A DNA stretch of 64,000 bases, from positions 20,659,844 through 20,723,843 of the forward strand of contig OX637402.1 of assembly GCA_951799425.1 (NCBI GenBank). Reading direction: 5' to 3'. Below the pieces are notes generated by a model that was given only the letters and a program-made list of their open reading frames with translations, ran no database searches and had not been told where the DNA came from. Every line of letters starts with the position of its first letter. Positions within the stretch are counted from its first letter, which is position 1. The position numbers and the translations under genes are program-made. This document shows positions 44,615-58,600 of the stretch, one piece after another. This DNA comes from Ilex aquifolium (lineage: Eukaryota > Streptophyta > Magnoliopsida > Aquifoliales > Aquifoliaceae).

Positions 44615-45121
44615 TTATAGGAGAACTTTAATATTCCGTATTTTTATGTCCTCCCTTGATTTATGCGTATTTTTTTTTGGATTATATTTATATAAAAATT
44701 GTATTACCTTTTGTTGGTCAGAAATAATAGTCCACTTAGTCTGGCATGCAAGCCCAATGTCAGTACAAACTAGTTGTACAAACCAAGTCCGTGATGATTT
44801 TGTTTCCTTTTCAATTACTGCATATGCAAAAGGGTACATCTCGTCATTTGCATCAACCCTTACTGCTAATAACAATTGCCCTGTGTATGTTCCTCTTAGA
44901 AAACATCAATCTAGCCCAATCACTTTTTTGCACCCCGTTATAAAAATCTTGCTTGAGTGTCCCCAGACAACAATATAATCTTTTAAATCTTGGATTTTCA
45001 TCTCTACTAATGTTGTCATCCACATCTACAACCATCGTAGATCTTGGCATTGCCCTTCTGATTTCTTTATGATAATTCTATATAAGTTTGTATTGCTCAC
45101 TATGATTGTTATCAACTAGAA

Positions 45122-46915
45122 CCTTAGTGTAATACCCCGTTCCATTTTGGCAAGGAACTAGTTAGGGAATATTATCTTGGAAGGAATAAGAAAATTTTTA
45201 AAGAAGAATCTAGAATGTTGGAGAAGTTTCTAGAAAGTTCTAGAAGATTCTAGAATGTTCAAGAATAACCTAGAATAGTCTAGAACAATCTAGGATGATG
45301 AAGAAATTTCTAGAAAGAATCCAGAAAGTTCTAGAACAATCTAGAGAAGTCTAGAATATCTTAGAAGGTTCTAGGGGATACTAGAAGGTTCTAGAAGGGT
45401 TTAGAATGTTCCGGAAAGTTCCGGAAGGACTTAGAAGGTTGGAGAATACTTTAGAACATCATAGATCAATCTAGATATTTGTGGAATTGTCATGTGCAAG
45501 ATAAGCTTGGAACCTAGAAGGATCTAGGAGAAAGGAAATGGTAGAATATTCTAGGGAATCTTCCCTAAAAATGTCATATGTCAATATTCTAGAATAATCC
45601 TAGGATGCCTATAAATAGGGCATTTGGGGAATGGATTAAGGATACACAAGTGGACAAGTAGTCTTCCACTTTCAAGAAAGAATAGAGAGTAAAAGAGAGA
45701 AGAAGAAAAGAAGAGAACCTCATCAAAAGAGGAAATGCATCCATAACATCTCACTCTTCTTCGGGTAACAAGCAAAATACCATTTGGACTTGAGGTGAGT
45801 GGTTTGGCATGCTACGTATCTTCGAAAATTCCTCGTATCCCTAAACACTTTCAAAATATTACATCATGCTTGTTCATTACTACCTTTCCAAAATGTTTGA
45901 CTAAGTGTCTAAATACTTGTGGCATACGATTCTCCTTACTTGATGAATTCTTTTGTGAAGTATTGTGACTCCATCACTTGTTTATATGGTGAGACTTTGT
46001 GATAGTGAATGAGACCATGATTGAAAGTCCAGGGAAATTATTCTTCTATGTGGAGTGACCCTGGCCACTAGGGAACAGACCGGGGGGAGGCTGTGGTGAC
46101 CCTAGTGCTCAACGGTTGAAGGAACAGTGCCTGGTGCGTCCTGGTGACCTTCACCGGATCGTCTTAGGGAATAGTTCCCGAGCGCCAACCTGTGGTGACC
46201 CTAAGTACGATGTTGGATCCAACTCTGAGATATATTCTGGCATTTGGTATTTGGTTCCCACCGATTACTGGATATCGTACGGTCTTCACCATTATGATAT
46301 GATTCACCATTGTGGTATGCTTTCTTGTTGAAATCCAATTGTGTTATTCTTGAAAAATTGATTATCTTATATTCTGGCATTTAGTATTTGGTTCCATCGA
46401 TTATTGGATATCGTGCAGTCTCCACCATTATGATATGATTCACTTTTGTGGTATGATTCCTTGTTAAAATCCGATTGTGTTATTCTTGAGAACTTGGTTA
46501 TCTTGATGAAGTTATTCTTCCAAATCTTTGTTTTACATGTCGTATGCCAAATATGTTTTTCAGCCACTTTATGCATGCCTTTCCATTCACTGGGCTTTTT
46601 AGCTCATGGTTTCAAAATAAATTTTTTCAGGTAAAAGATTAGAGTGCCAATAGTGGACTCAGGGAATTGATTGGGGACTAATAGTGTTGTGACCTCCGTA
46701 GCATATATCGTATAGCCATCTTTACTTGTTTGGATAATTGGGGCAAACAAGTTTAGGTATGTTGACTTTGACATATTGACATAAGATTAATTTAGTGTTA
46801 ATGTTGTTTTCCACTCCTATATTATTAGTTTATTGTTAGGCTTACGTGTTCCATAGGTTATGGATCTATGGTTCACGGCCGGTCATACCCTTGGAGTTGG
46901 GGTGTGACACCTTAG
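45122..46915. repeat. gypsy-type solo LTR with heat-shock elements
   Basis: The LTR is 45128-46909 (1782 bp), from TGTAATACCCCG to GGGGTGTGACA. The flanks CCTTAG at 45122-45127 and 46910-46915 are identical and lie in the middle of the MULE coding trace, which proves the boundaries. A cluster of TTCTAGAA words at 45210-45430 precedes a TATA box (TATAAATA, 45610-45617), so the LTR's own transcription would run on the plus strand. No internal retrotransposon sequence remains. Confidence 0.85.
45228..45426 (+). promoter_or_regulatory. phased heat-shock element array
   Basis: At 45228-45265 eight alternating units run TTC-ta-GAA-ag-TTC-ta-GAA-ga and so on, each separated by exactly 2 nt, the ideal binding pattern for trimeric heat-shock factors. 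A second perfect four-unit block (TTCCGGAAAGTTCCGGAA) is at 45409-45426, and looser TTCTAGAA words lie between. The array is about 180-380 bp upstream of the LTR's TATA box. Confidence 0.8.
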
Positions 46916-47965
46916 CCTCTGACTTTGTTATATAAAATTTACTTCTTGATACTCCAATTAAGTGATTTTTTAAGATAGTTTCTCTAAAAGACTATGTTGG
47001 CCACTATGGATTGGACCAAAAGTTATCCACATACCTCTTGGATAACCAATTTGATGTCACATTCTTCTTATAAAATGCTGGTCTACAATTGGTATGCTTA
47101 TCAATCAAACTCTTCACTTGCAATGTGCTTTCACCTTGCATCTTAGATGCAAACACCATCCATTTACATGGTGGCTTGCACTTGGCTCTAACTCTCCATT
47201 TCTCATTCTTCACAAAGCTTATTTCCTTCCTATTCAATATGGAATACTCCTTACCACATCTCTAAAATGTTTAGCTGTGGCAAATAACATACCAACTGCA
47301 AATTGTGGATTGATCATGTGCTTATATGGATTAAAAATAGGATGCCTCCCTTTGTGATGATGATTTTCTTTATCAGATGAGGTTTGAAGACTCCTGATGT
47401 CATCAGAAAGTTCATACTCTGAAACAACATTATAACCATCAACCCTTACATTCTTCTGGTTAGATCTCATACCACTCCACTTGGGTGCATTATCAACAAT
47501 CATATCAATCAACACCTCATCTTCATTCAATTCATTATCAGTGTTATTTGCAGATTTTGAACTACTAGCAGAGCTTGTTGAAGCATTATCAGGATCAAAG
47601 TTACTATCACTAGTGCTTTACTGCACTTGGCCTTGTATTTCATCTACTGCTACCTCATGCTCTAAGTATATCTCAATCACTCTATATATTAGTATCCACT
47701 CCACCATTAAAAGAATGTCTCTATCATTTTCCAAAACCCTCAACCCACTGATGATGTCCATTACAAGAACTCTATACCAACATGCCCTTACATCAACATA
47801 CCCAATCTCTTTGGCCATGCAATGAATATCTGGAATAAAAATTTTATTTGCATCAACCTAGTCAATGTACACAACAGAACCACCCACGTATTTCTTATAT
47901 GGTATGCTTATAAACTCACCCCCATGGTGTACTTCAATACTGAATAAAGTAGAGTATATGGCTAA

Positions 47966-49668
47966 AACCATGCAAAATTAAAGTAAAAATCACATCAACA
48001 AATGAATTACAACACTTTATTGGGACCTCTGTTATTGGGACCACTCACAAAAATATATTCTAATATTCTAAAGCGCAAAGAATCAAACTTCTGGACCACT
48101 TACATCAACATATAATACAAGACAAAAAAACTAAAAGTAGATCTTTCAACACCAATAGAAAATTGAAACCCATAAATCAAATAATATAATATTCTTCTTC
48201 ATTCAAACACTTATGAAAAACTTAGAATCATGACTTACAATATATTTTATCTAGATCCAAAAACTAATCTACATGTCGCAACACCCAAGACATCATTCTA
48301 GTAAGCACAAAGAAGTAGTTGATTACGGTAGGGTTTGTGAACAGTGGATGGAATCGGATGGAGGGAAGAGAAGAGACGAACAATTGAGCCAAATACTTTC
48401 TTTTCCCTTAATTACCCTTGGAACTTGCCTCTCGTGAGTCATGCATGCTTTTGTCCGTCACAGTAAACGGCTGAATTGGATGGAAGGGCTTGATTGACAT
48501 AAATTGACAAGTTGAGGAGCTAAATTGACACAAACCAAAGTTGAGGGGCTTAATTGACACAAACTATATAATTTAAGGGCTAAATAGGTAGTTAACTCTT
48601 AACATTTTAGTGATTAATTTTTGTATGAGTCGTCACATATAGTGTATGACATGAGATACATTTTAAACAAAAGTATTATTGTTAATGTACTACGTCCTAA
48701 ATTTACGTACACTACCTCCACGCTACATAAAAAACTGCTATTCCTACTTTTCCAAAAGGAAATAATCACTAAAACACGTTAAAAGAATCTTTCCTGAAAT
48801 GAATTGGCAACAGACAGAAAGACCCCTTAACCATTTAAAACAACCTTAAATGGCCCAAACTTTAGATGTAAGGTACAATCTCTTCACATCATTCCTCACG
48901 TTGGAGCCTGGTTGATAAACCAAACAAAAATGGTCAAATGTATTGGAAAACTCAAGTGTGCACTCAACCTAAAATCAATTGGTAATGCTTCAAAAACGTA
49001 TTCAGTCCAAACATTGACAAGCATGTCCACAGCACATATACTCCTACTTGTGTAATACTGTAACTTCATTACAAAAACAGCCAGACAAGCCTTTCCATTT
49101 ATAAATTTCACATAAACATAAAACATTTAAAAGAAAAATAAAAATGGAGTGCAAATTATGCAAGCCATATACCCATTTAGCAAACTGCCGTCCGAAATGC
49201 AGGACTAAACCATATACATCCTCCTACAGCTAAAGCTCAGATCTAAGACACCAAGGGCTACAGGCGGAACATAATGGTCCTCTCTGTAAACATCCCCTGT
49301 ACGTGACAGCAACCAGTAGCAAACCATTATCAGTACCATCCTACTATCAAGTTGTTCAACTGATTTACCCATTATGCCAATGCTGTAAGAAAAAGAAAGC
49401 ATCAAGGAAGATTACAGAGAGAAAAAAAATCACATCAATATTGCTACACTAATAGAGTCCACCGTACAAGAGCTATAGAGGATTTTCAACTGTAAAACCT
49501 TACTCATATACAAGCATCCTCACTTCTGCTAAAAATTTAGAACCTCTCCACTTATTACCTATACAATTGGCCAATATTAATCACAGGATTGATGTGGCAG
49601 AATGATGAAACAACTTAAATGGTAAAAAAAAAAAGGTGAATTGAGGAATGCATGCGAGATGGTACAAT
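47966..49668. other. intergenic region, 3' flank of the unknown gene
   Basis: AT-rich. A short stretch of 'GAGGGGCTTAATTGACACAAA' type repeats (48490-48590) looks like a decayed inverted-repeat element. The part next to 49669 probably holds the 3' UTR of the unrecognised gene. Nothing else is seen. Confidence 0.45.
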
Positions 49669-52600
49669 TTAAACTTTGGGCATCCTTTCTTCTCCAATAA
49701 TCCATCTCGTCAGCTGGCTCGGGTCTCCAGCCAAAGCTTTACATGACTTGGGGACAATCCCAAGATCAGCACCAATTTGGTCATACTCCTTGAGAGATGC
49801 TTCCATCTCCGCTTCAACAGCTGCATCATCCATGCAGTCAATTGTGCCCATGCGAAGAATGTCAGCGTAATGCTTCTCTTTCTCAGGATCGTGCTGAAAG
49901 GGTTCCATTGCAGGGCCCTGCTCAATCCAAAATTGAAGATGAAGAGAGCTAAAGACAGACAAAATGACCCCAGCACATCTTTCACCATAAAAATATAACA
50001 CTATAACACTTTTCTGTTCAATTATCCTCCCATAACAAAGACATTCACATTGTCAAACCTAAAAAGGACATTGATCATGATATCGTCAACGCTTGAAAAG
50101 GGCTTACCATTGGCACATGTATGCTTGCTGCACTGAGCAGCTAAGTCATGAGCTTTGCAGACCATTGAAAAATATTCAATCTGTTTTCTATGCAAGACAA
50201 AGTATGTGCAATGTCAACTGGCTCCAGTCAGCAAAAGAGGACAGGCAGGTGACTGGTCATGTGGTTCACCAATTTGGGGAATGCCCTATGGTCCTCACTG
50301 AGGTCAATAGACCACAGTGAATGTGGGAAGCCAAGGAGGCCCATTCAAGACATCAACAATTTGGAGTTCTCACAACTGACCATGATAGATCTCCCCAAAA
50401 GAGTGTTTGTGGCTATTTTGAGTTTCTTTTCCCTTTTTCGGGTGTGCATGTGCTTTCCTGTGTATGCACATGGGCATGAGCAACATATTACTGTGTCAAA
50501 ACAATGTTAAGAACAAATTTTGAAGTCATTTATTTGCATAGGAGACAAGATTGCCATACCTAAATCTCTTTCATCTATTTAGGGGCTATAAATAGCTGGC
50601 TAACTTGCTAGCATTTTTCCTTACTGTCGTGTAGTGTGCTAGTGAATAAGAAAAACAAATTGATATTACCAGTTAAGATTGTAATTATATTTAATTATTT
50701 ATTTATCAGTAAGGGTAGTCTAGTCTTTTTCATTATGGGTTTTCTCTTCTTCTATCCTTTCTCTCTCTGGCTTCTTTTCTTTGCACTAGTTGATCAATGT
50801 TTTCATGGTATAAGATCAAGGTTTGATACTTTTGCATTCATCTTTCTTCTATAAAGCATTCATTGTTTGTTGTCACGAAGTTTTGCCTGAGCCACAACTA
50901 CGTTCAAATTGCTGCATCGTTGAAATCCTTACCTTGTTTATTGAAGAGATTTGTTGGTAGGTTAAACTCGGTGCAACAGTACCAAGGAATATAGCGTGAA
51001 CAGTGAGTTGCAGCTAGGGTTTTTTTTTTGACTTGTGGCTGCTACTGGCTTTGCTTGGTTAGATGTTCTGAAATTACAAATCTGCCCCCAGCATGTTCTG
51101 AAATTACAGAATCAGCCCAAGAATGTGCTTAATTTATATAATCTTCCCTAGGATATTCCTAAAATTACAGTTTTGTCCCAGAATTTTTTGTCCAGAATTT
51201 TATGAAATTACAGAATCAGCCCTAATTTTCTAAATTTTCAGCATTGACCCCAAATTTTCAAGTTACTCTGATCCTTGATTAAGATGAGTCTCTGTAATTA
51301 TACTTATTATTATGGCAAGTGGAAATTCAGCAAATACATCATATGTGGATGCATCGTTTATTTCTTCTCCTATAGGTTTATCTTCATCGACTCTTTTAGG
51401 ATATCTCGCCCCATAAGGATATTTGTTTCAGGTGCGACACATCATATGATTAATGACATATCTTTGTTTCTTTCTATCTCATCTCTTCCTTCCCCTACTA
51501 GTGTTAATGGCTGCTAATGGCACTCCAATGTCATTGGTAGGTGTTGGATCTATTATGACTTCACTCTTCCCTCTTCCTAATGTTTATTTTATTCATTAAT
51601 TATCTTTGAACTTGATTTCTATTAGTCAACTTTGTAATCTTGGTTTCATTATTTACTTTTTCTCTAGTGGTTGTATTGTGTAGGATCCCCATTCTAAGAA
51701 GTCGATGGGGTTAGGCCGTGAGTTGGAGGACTGAATGTCCTAGAAAACTTACATGTTCCAGTTGTGACTCTTTTTTATGATTTGTCTTCTTTTCATTTGA
51801 GTTCTAAGTCATCTGGGTTTTATTTATTTTATTGGTACATTACGTGATTTAAATAGTCATGGTATTTCTGATTGTAGTATTTGCAAACTTGCTAAATTCA
51901 CATCTTTACCTTTTCAGAATAGTTCCAGTTCTTCTGCTCCTTTTGATCTTTTATATTTTGATGTGTGGGGTCCTGTCCCCATTGCCACAAACGGGGAATC
52001 TCGGTATTATGTTTCTTTTATTGAAGATTGTACTCGATATTGTTAGACTTATCTCATGGAACAACGATCTGAATTTTTCTCTATTTTTTCCATTTTTGTG
52101 TCATGATTCACACATAATATTCTTCGGTCATCAAATGTTTTTATTGTGAATTGGGTGGGGAATACAAACACAATTATTTTCTTGACTTCTTGAAATTTGA
52201 TGGTACAATTCAGCAGTCCTCTTGTGTAGACACTCCTAAGCATGAGCGAAAACACGGACACATGATGGAGACTCCTATCTCATTGCTCTTTTATGCGTTA
52301 ATTCCCACTTCCTTTTGGGGCGAGGCTGTTCTCATTGTTGTTCATCGCATTTATCATATTCCCTCTATTATTAATTCGGGTCTTTCGCCGCGGAAAACCT
52401 CCTCAGTACTTTTCTTTGCGTGTTTTTGGTTACATTTGTTTTATACTTCTTTCGAAAGATGAATGCAATAAGTTATTTGCTCGTTCTGCTATGTGTATCT
52501 TTCTTTGTTATGGTGAGGGATAAAAAAGATATCGTTGTTATGATCCTATTGCTAGAAGATTGTATCTTGTGCTCACTTTTCATTATTATGAAATATTAGA

Positions 52601-55600
52601 GTGCCGCATAAGATTTCTCTTCTATTCTCTCTACGTGTGGCTTCTTTTCCTTGCACTAGTTGATCTATATTTTCACTAATGGCACATGGAGGTGGAGGAT
52701 AGAACATCTTTAGTGGAAGATGTGCCTCGCCCCTGTCTACTTAACAGATAATGTGAATGATGGGAATCCTATTGATAAAGAAGAGGCATAGGTATAACCT
52801 CTCCATCTAAACCATCTTCCCAAGGCTCCCAACACATTTTTTATTCAAAAGAAACTCCGCAACCAAATAGATAAGATCAAACTTCTGGGTCCCCTTGATG
52901 ACCCTCCCTTCAACTTGAACTGGTCCAAAGAGATCAACCCTCACCATATTTATTAGAGGCGGATTTTGAAAATCCTATAGAAATGAAAGATGATATCATC
53001 ACATAGTATTGAATGACCTCAAAAAGAAAAAAAGTGAGCTTCGGTTAGTATCTTCGACATGTTGAGAGTGTCCCAAGCTAGGTTTTGTCCTCCAAATTAC
53101 TCAAAGCCAACTCCTTTTCTCATTCTCTCTCTTCCTCACCACTGTCACATTCATTCTACTACACCAAAGACTTTAAACCCCTTGCCTTTTGCTCTCCCAA
53201 ATCAAAACATCACTTTGTAAAAGTTTGTTGGATTTGAAGGAGATCTACCTATCGTGTCAAAGTTCCTTTATTCAAATGAACGGAAACATGGTGATGATGG
53301 ACTGAACCTAAACTCGCGGTCCTATGATCTACTAGGTGGTTAAAACATTAATACCAAGGGTATTTGGTCAAAGTTTCGGTTTTAGGCACTATGAATGGAG
53401 TTGAAAGAACTTTTGGATGGCAAGAGATAAAGCAAGGTTTAAAGGCTAGAATAGTAGGGTAGGGTAGCTTTAAGGTTTATAGGATCAAAAATTAGAGATT
53501 ATGGGACAAAAATAGTCTGATGGGTGAATTTGATGAGGTGTTGAATTATTCAAGCAGTTTCAAAATCAAGAAGGAGAAATGAAGAAAAGCTATCCACATC
53601 CGATATGATACTATGTGGTTACTCGATGATACGTATTGGAAACATATCATGAATACATCTTGATAAGGTTATCCAAGATGAATATGCTTTGGATACATAC
53701 AAAGCAATATGTGGAATTTATAATTTTAATCCTCACCATTTCTTCTTGAATTTACATATATTAACATACCTAAAGAAAAGTTCGTATAACTTGGAAGAGA
53801 AGTGGGTATTTTTTAAGTATTATCTACTACCAAAAATTAACTAGGTAACTGCTGGTTGTAGTGTCTTTAATTAATAGAGGTTGGCGGTTGGCCTAATGAC
53901 CACCACCCCTCAGTTGGACCTAAAAGTCGCGGGTTCAAACCTTGTCGTCCCTCTCCCCGGTAAAAGTGTAAAAAAAAAAAAAATAGTTTCTTTAATTAGC
54001 CACGCTTACTTTATGACCACCACAATGAGACGAGTATGTTTCTATGAAAGTAAAACTCGCATATTTTTTGAATTGTATAAAGAATTTATTGAAAATAATC
54101 AAATTGTTAGATGACAATAAAATTATAAAAATATGTTTTATTGTCAGACGTAGCCTGGCCATATTCATATCGCTCTGTATGTGACATATTGTACTTGTAT
54201 CCCATACCCATACTTCCGAGACAGAATAAATGAATTAGGGAAACGAAAACCTTAGAATGACCATAAGGGCTTCTAGTCTCACATAAAAGAAATCGAATGG
54301 TGTCTCAACCTTTAAAGATAGCAAAACTGCCAAAAGAATCCATTGATCATTTTGTTAGAAACATCCCTACATAGACTAACTGATACAGATACATACACCG
54401 ACCTAATTCACACAATGAATGGACTATATAAACTCAAACTAGAAAAATGGCTTAATCAATTTCAAGCAACAAACGAATTATTTGGGCTCATCAAACAACT
54501 AGAAACCAGGAGAATACTTACCATAAAAGCCTGGACAATATACAAATTCAGAAATGCTAACATCTATCTGATCAGCTTCCAAGAAACCCTGATTAGAAAA
54601 AACCTGAATTTCCTGACTCCAAAGTATTGGAACCATATGAGTTCAATTCAATCAGGCCACCTAAGCATGACTCCAACCAATGTGACTGCTAGTGTCGCCC
54701 TTGAAGAATTAGTGGGACCCACATGGTGGTTTCTCTTTCTTCTCCTTTCAAGAAAAAACAACTGAAGGTATCCATCCCAATCACATGGCCTTAAAATGGA
54801 AAATAGTTAAATTTCCTATGCCAATTGCTTATCTTGGTGACTTTACCTAAATTAACTGTAGTAGAATTACATCTGCAGTATATTGATTGATCTTTCAGAC
54901 AATGCTACATCTTAGACGTTATCTTTTCTTTATTACAACCATATTTTTTGAAGGCTTACTATGTAGCATGTTGTTGCAATGTTACTCAACACCTATCCAA
55001 TACACTGCCAGTAAGTCATCCCAATGCTCCCTCAATCAGCAATCAGTCCCGAGACATTAAGACTTAATACACAGACATCCAAATAAATAATTTGAAAGTT
55101 CCTTCAAATTATTCAGGGAAAAAAAAGAATTGTGACAAAATAGAGGGAAACCAGTGCAATAAACTTTCTTGCCTCATCCAAACATAAAAGTCTTTTTTCT
55201 TTCAGTAAATGATTTCCACATAGATGAATATGGCCTACTATAATTACAAAAACTTTACTAAAGACAGTTTGTCTTCATTACCTGGCATAGTTCAGCATAA
55301 TGCCTATAGATCTCGCTGTTTTCATCTTGATCACCAAGCAATGTACCACCATACCAACCATTGCCTTCGTCTACTGATGTCATTGAAAGGTATCTACATA
55401 AAAGGTGCCAATCACAGTGCATCATTGATTAGCAACATTCTAGAGCATACTGAACAGTTGCCTTAAAATATGCTATACCAAGAAATAACTATTAATTTTT
55501 TCCACAAAACGAGGGAAAGATCTGAGAAAAGATAACCCAACACAGGCATTATTGGGAATTTCTCAGACAGCATATTTGTAACTAGTGCAATCAAGTACAT

Positions 55601-58600
55601 GATTGGATCAAGTTCCGCCAGATTTAAAAATTACACGGTGGCGACATGGGTCCAATCGTACTTTCTTATGTTCTGGAAGGCAAGGGTATTCTAGTAACAT
55701 TGATTAACATTGACTTGGGCTCCAGTGAAAAAATGTGTACCTCTGGGTCTACTGATGCTAATGGGCCTTGAGATATGGTCCAAACTCCACAGAAGTTTCG
55801 TAGCGTTATTAGCAGTTGGCTTGTCATGTACCCCATGAATGTCTACCTAATCTGCCTTTTCATGCAGCCTGACGTAGGGGTTAAAGAGGTAATATTTATA
55901 AAGAATTCTCCTCTTTTATTTTCTGCAATTCAATTATAATAACCACAACTAGATATTATTTTCTTTATTAAAAAGGCGTACCAAGTGCACAAGGCCTTAT
56001 ATTACTTTCTTTATTCTCTGGTCTAAAACCCTATTCCATGAACACGAACATTATACCCTTTTAGCCTTCATTTTGAATCCATAATCAACAAGAGTAGTTG
56101 GCCAGGATTTTTGTTAACATTCTATACACTAGGGAACCAGCCAATTCTGTACATTTCCAATCCAAGAGGCCTACAACATTCTCCATACTTGAAACCCTAA
56201 CCCCATGGGTGTTCCACACGGGCTGTAGTGAGAATATGGATCCCAATGGGACTATTTAAGCCAAATGGTCTAAAGATGTGGTTCATAATAGGTCTATAGT
56301 GTTCATAACAGTCTAAATGTCATGTGTGTCTTGTTCAAAGTCCTGGATCTAATGGTTGATGATCTGCCTTCTATATAATCTGCCAATCAGATGCATCCTA
56401 ACATAGGGGTAAGGAGGTAAGATGTCTGAAAAATTATCTTCCTCGTTACTTTTCTGCAATTGATTTTTGCTATCATAACTACATTGGTTCTTAAACTTTT
56501 TATTTTCTGATCCAAAACTCTATCTCATAGACACCAGACCTTCCCCTAGTCTTTTATCCTTCCCTTTCAGTACATAATCAGCTAGAGTAGTCAACCAGAT
56601 TTTTGTCCTTGGTAGGTGAACATGAAGTTCATTAACCAAATAGAGAAAATTGTTGAAGTCTCCAACCTTATCCAAATTTTAACTCAAATTTAAATTTGAG
56701 TAAAAATAGGCTAAAAACAGCATTTTACTCAAAAGTCATACCAAACGAAGAGAGACCCAAAATTTTACTCAAATCAAAAGAGATTCAAATCTTTACTCAA
56801 ATTTCCAATGGTAAGATTTCATCATCCTTTAAATATCCAATTGTCATATTTTACGGTATTTTAAATTCGAGTTTATTCTCTTTTAAATTTGTGTTTGTCC
56901 ATTGGAGTGCTTAGTATCAAATCAAGCATTTTACTCAAAAATTAACTCAAATTTGAGTAAAAATGAGTCAAGATTAGCGATGGCCTAAGAGCCACATGGA
57001 ACATATTCTCATAAGAGAGCTACTCAACACAAAGCTAGTCTATCAACAAAGAAAGCCCTAACAGCCCAAGAAATAAGCACAAAGCATCACACCTCAAAAG
57101 ATCCTCAACCGGTCAGGTGAACATACACGTCTTTACTAAAAAGGGTTGATTACATACACCTCCCCTGACGTTTGTCAAAATATCCAGTAAACCAGCTCAG
57201 CTATGGATAATAACACTAACGTCCCCTATCGGTGACCTCTGTCCTATTAATCTAATAGAATTAGCAAAATGACTATAATGTCCTTAAATGTGAAAGATTC
57301 TTCATCGTTAGCTAATTTTACAACATCCAATCATACAATGCCACGTGATTATAAATACAAAAACTAATTTTCAAAAATAAACTATAAACTATTATTTTCC
57401 AAAAATATAAAACACAAATTATCCCAAAAACAAAAACCAATATTGTCATTTCATCACAATTGATCAATAATTCATCAACAAGATGAAGAAGATATTGAAC
57501 AATTTATCATTGACGATCAATTCATCACAAGTTTTCTTTGTTTTTCCCTTCTGTCGGTTTCATGTTCTTCTCTCAAGTGTAGTGACTGTAATCTCAGTAG
57601 ATTGAGTCTTCAATTGCGGGCCCTATTGTTTGATTTCAGAATGTGGTGTTCAAGATGTGTTTGAAGATGTAGTTTGTGCTAAGTGGACAGTGTTTGGGAG
57701 CTGAAGATTGTGGTGTTGTCATGACTGGTTGTCGATGATGTTGTCAGTCTGTAGTTGTTGATGACTCATTGTAATCTTGCTTGTATTGCTGTAGTTGAAC
57801 AGAGGAGACGTCATTGTGAGCTTTCACGCATCTAGCCTCTATTGTCAATTTTGACTATTCATCGCCGTGATATGTCGTCATCGCCACAGTTGCGGAGTGA
57901 TTTGTTGCTGTGAAAATCAAAGGTCCTTTCCACTGTTGAGTGTCTTCGATTGTGGCTGTTGAGTTCGTCAAATGCCTCTGTTCAGTCGTCTATCGTTTGT
58001 GCCTTGCTGTGTTGGTGTGGCAGGCATTCTTCGTTTTACCGGAGAAATCAGATTGCGATCATCTTCGAAGCAGTTGTCAGAATCGCCGGTAATCCCTTTG
58101 TTTTTGCCACCGTTCGGTGTCGTCGCCGCTAATACTTCTGACTCATCGTCATTTTTAATTGTTGCCAACAACCAGTTCTTCATTGCATCATCGTTCAAGT
58201 TGGAAGCTAGGGCTGCGATCTTTGTTAGGCGGAGCTTTGCTTGTGATTTGAGGTCTGAAAGGAGGAGTGCAGGAGTTCTTGGGCTGGGCTATTTGGCTTT
58301 TAAACTGAATTGGGTTATTACTTTACCCATTCGATTTGGGTAGTCCAAGAGTAGTCGTTCAGGTTTGCAACTCCAGAAGTTATTGCTGGAATAGTTTTCT
58401 TTTATTAAGGTCTAGTTGAGTGCAAATAGTTGAGTGCAAATCTAAACCAGTTCAGTGAAAATCTAGACCGGTTCAGTGCAAATTGAGCCCAGTTTGGTGC
58501 AAATGAGACCCGGTTCAGTGCAATTTGGCCCGGTTCAGTATATTTTAATATAGTACAGGACTCTTTCTGGCCAGTTCAGTGATTTTTCACTCTGATCAGT

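Larger units (their letters stand above)
44615..47965 (-). pseudogene. Mutator-like (MULE) transposase, dead, split by a solo LTR
   Basis: From right to left the minus strand gives the plant MULE N-terminal region (FSIEVHHGGEFISIPYKKYV, an in-frame TAG, then MAKEIGYVDVRACWYRV), an acidic linker, and GMLFATAKHFRDVVRSI. Next comes the basic zinc-binding region (VRAKCKPPCKWMVFASKMQG) and HSEQYKLI. The start of the DDE domain (FKRLYCCLGTLKQDF, LLLAVRVDANDEMYPFAYAV, ISDQQKVI) follows, and then it ends. Several stops and frameshifts are present and the C-terminal third is missing. The coding trace crosses the solo LTR at 45128-46909 directly. No terminal inverted repeats were found. Confidence 0.8.

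Noticed and set aside
45128..46909. Two different transposase pseudogenes on either side of this segment
   Set aside because: The MULE coding trace continues across after removing the CCTTAG-flanked LTR, so it is one gene split by an insertion.
57950..58343. Overlapping ORFs on both strands
   Set aside because: Neither shows a recognisable domain or splice support; the region is intronic and frames look accidental.
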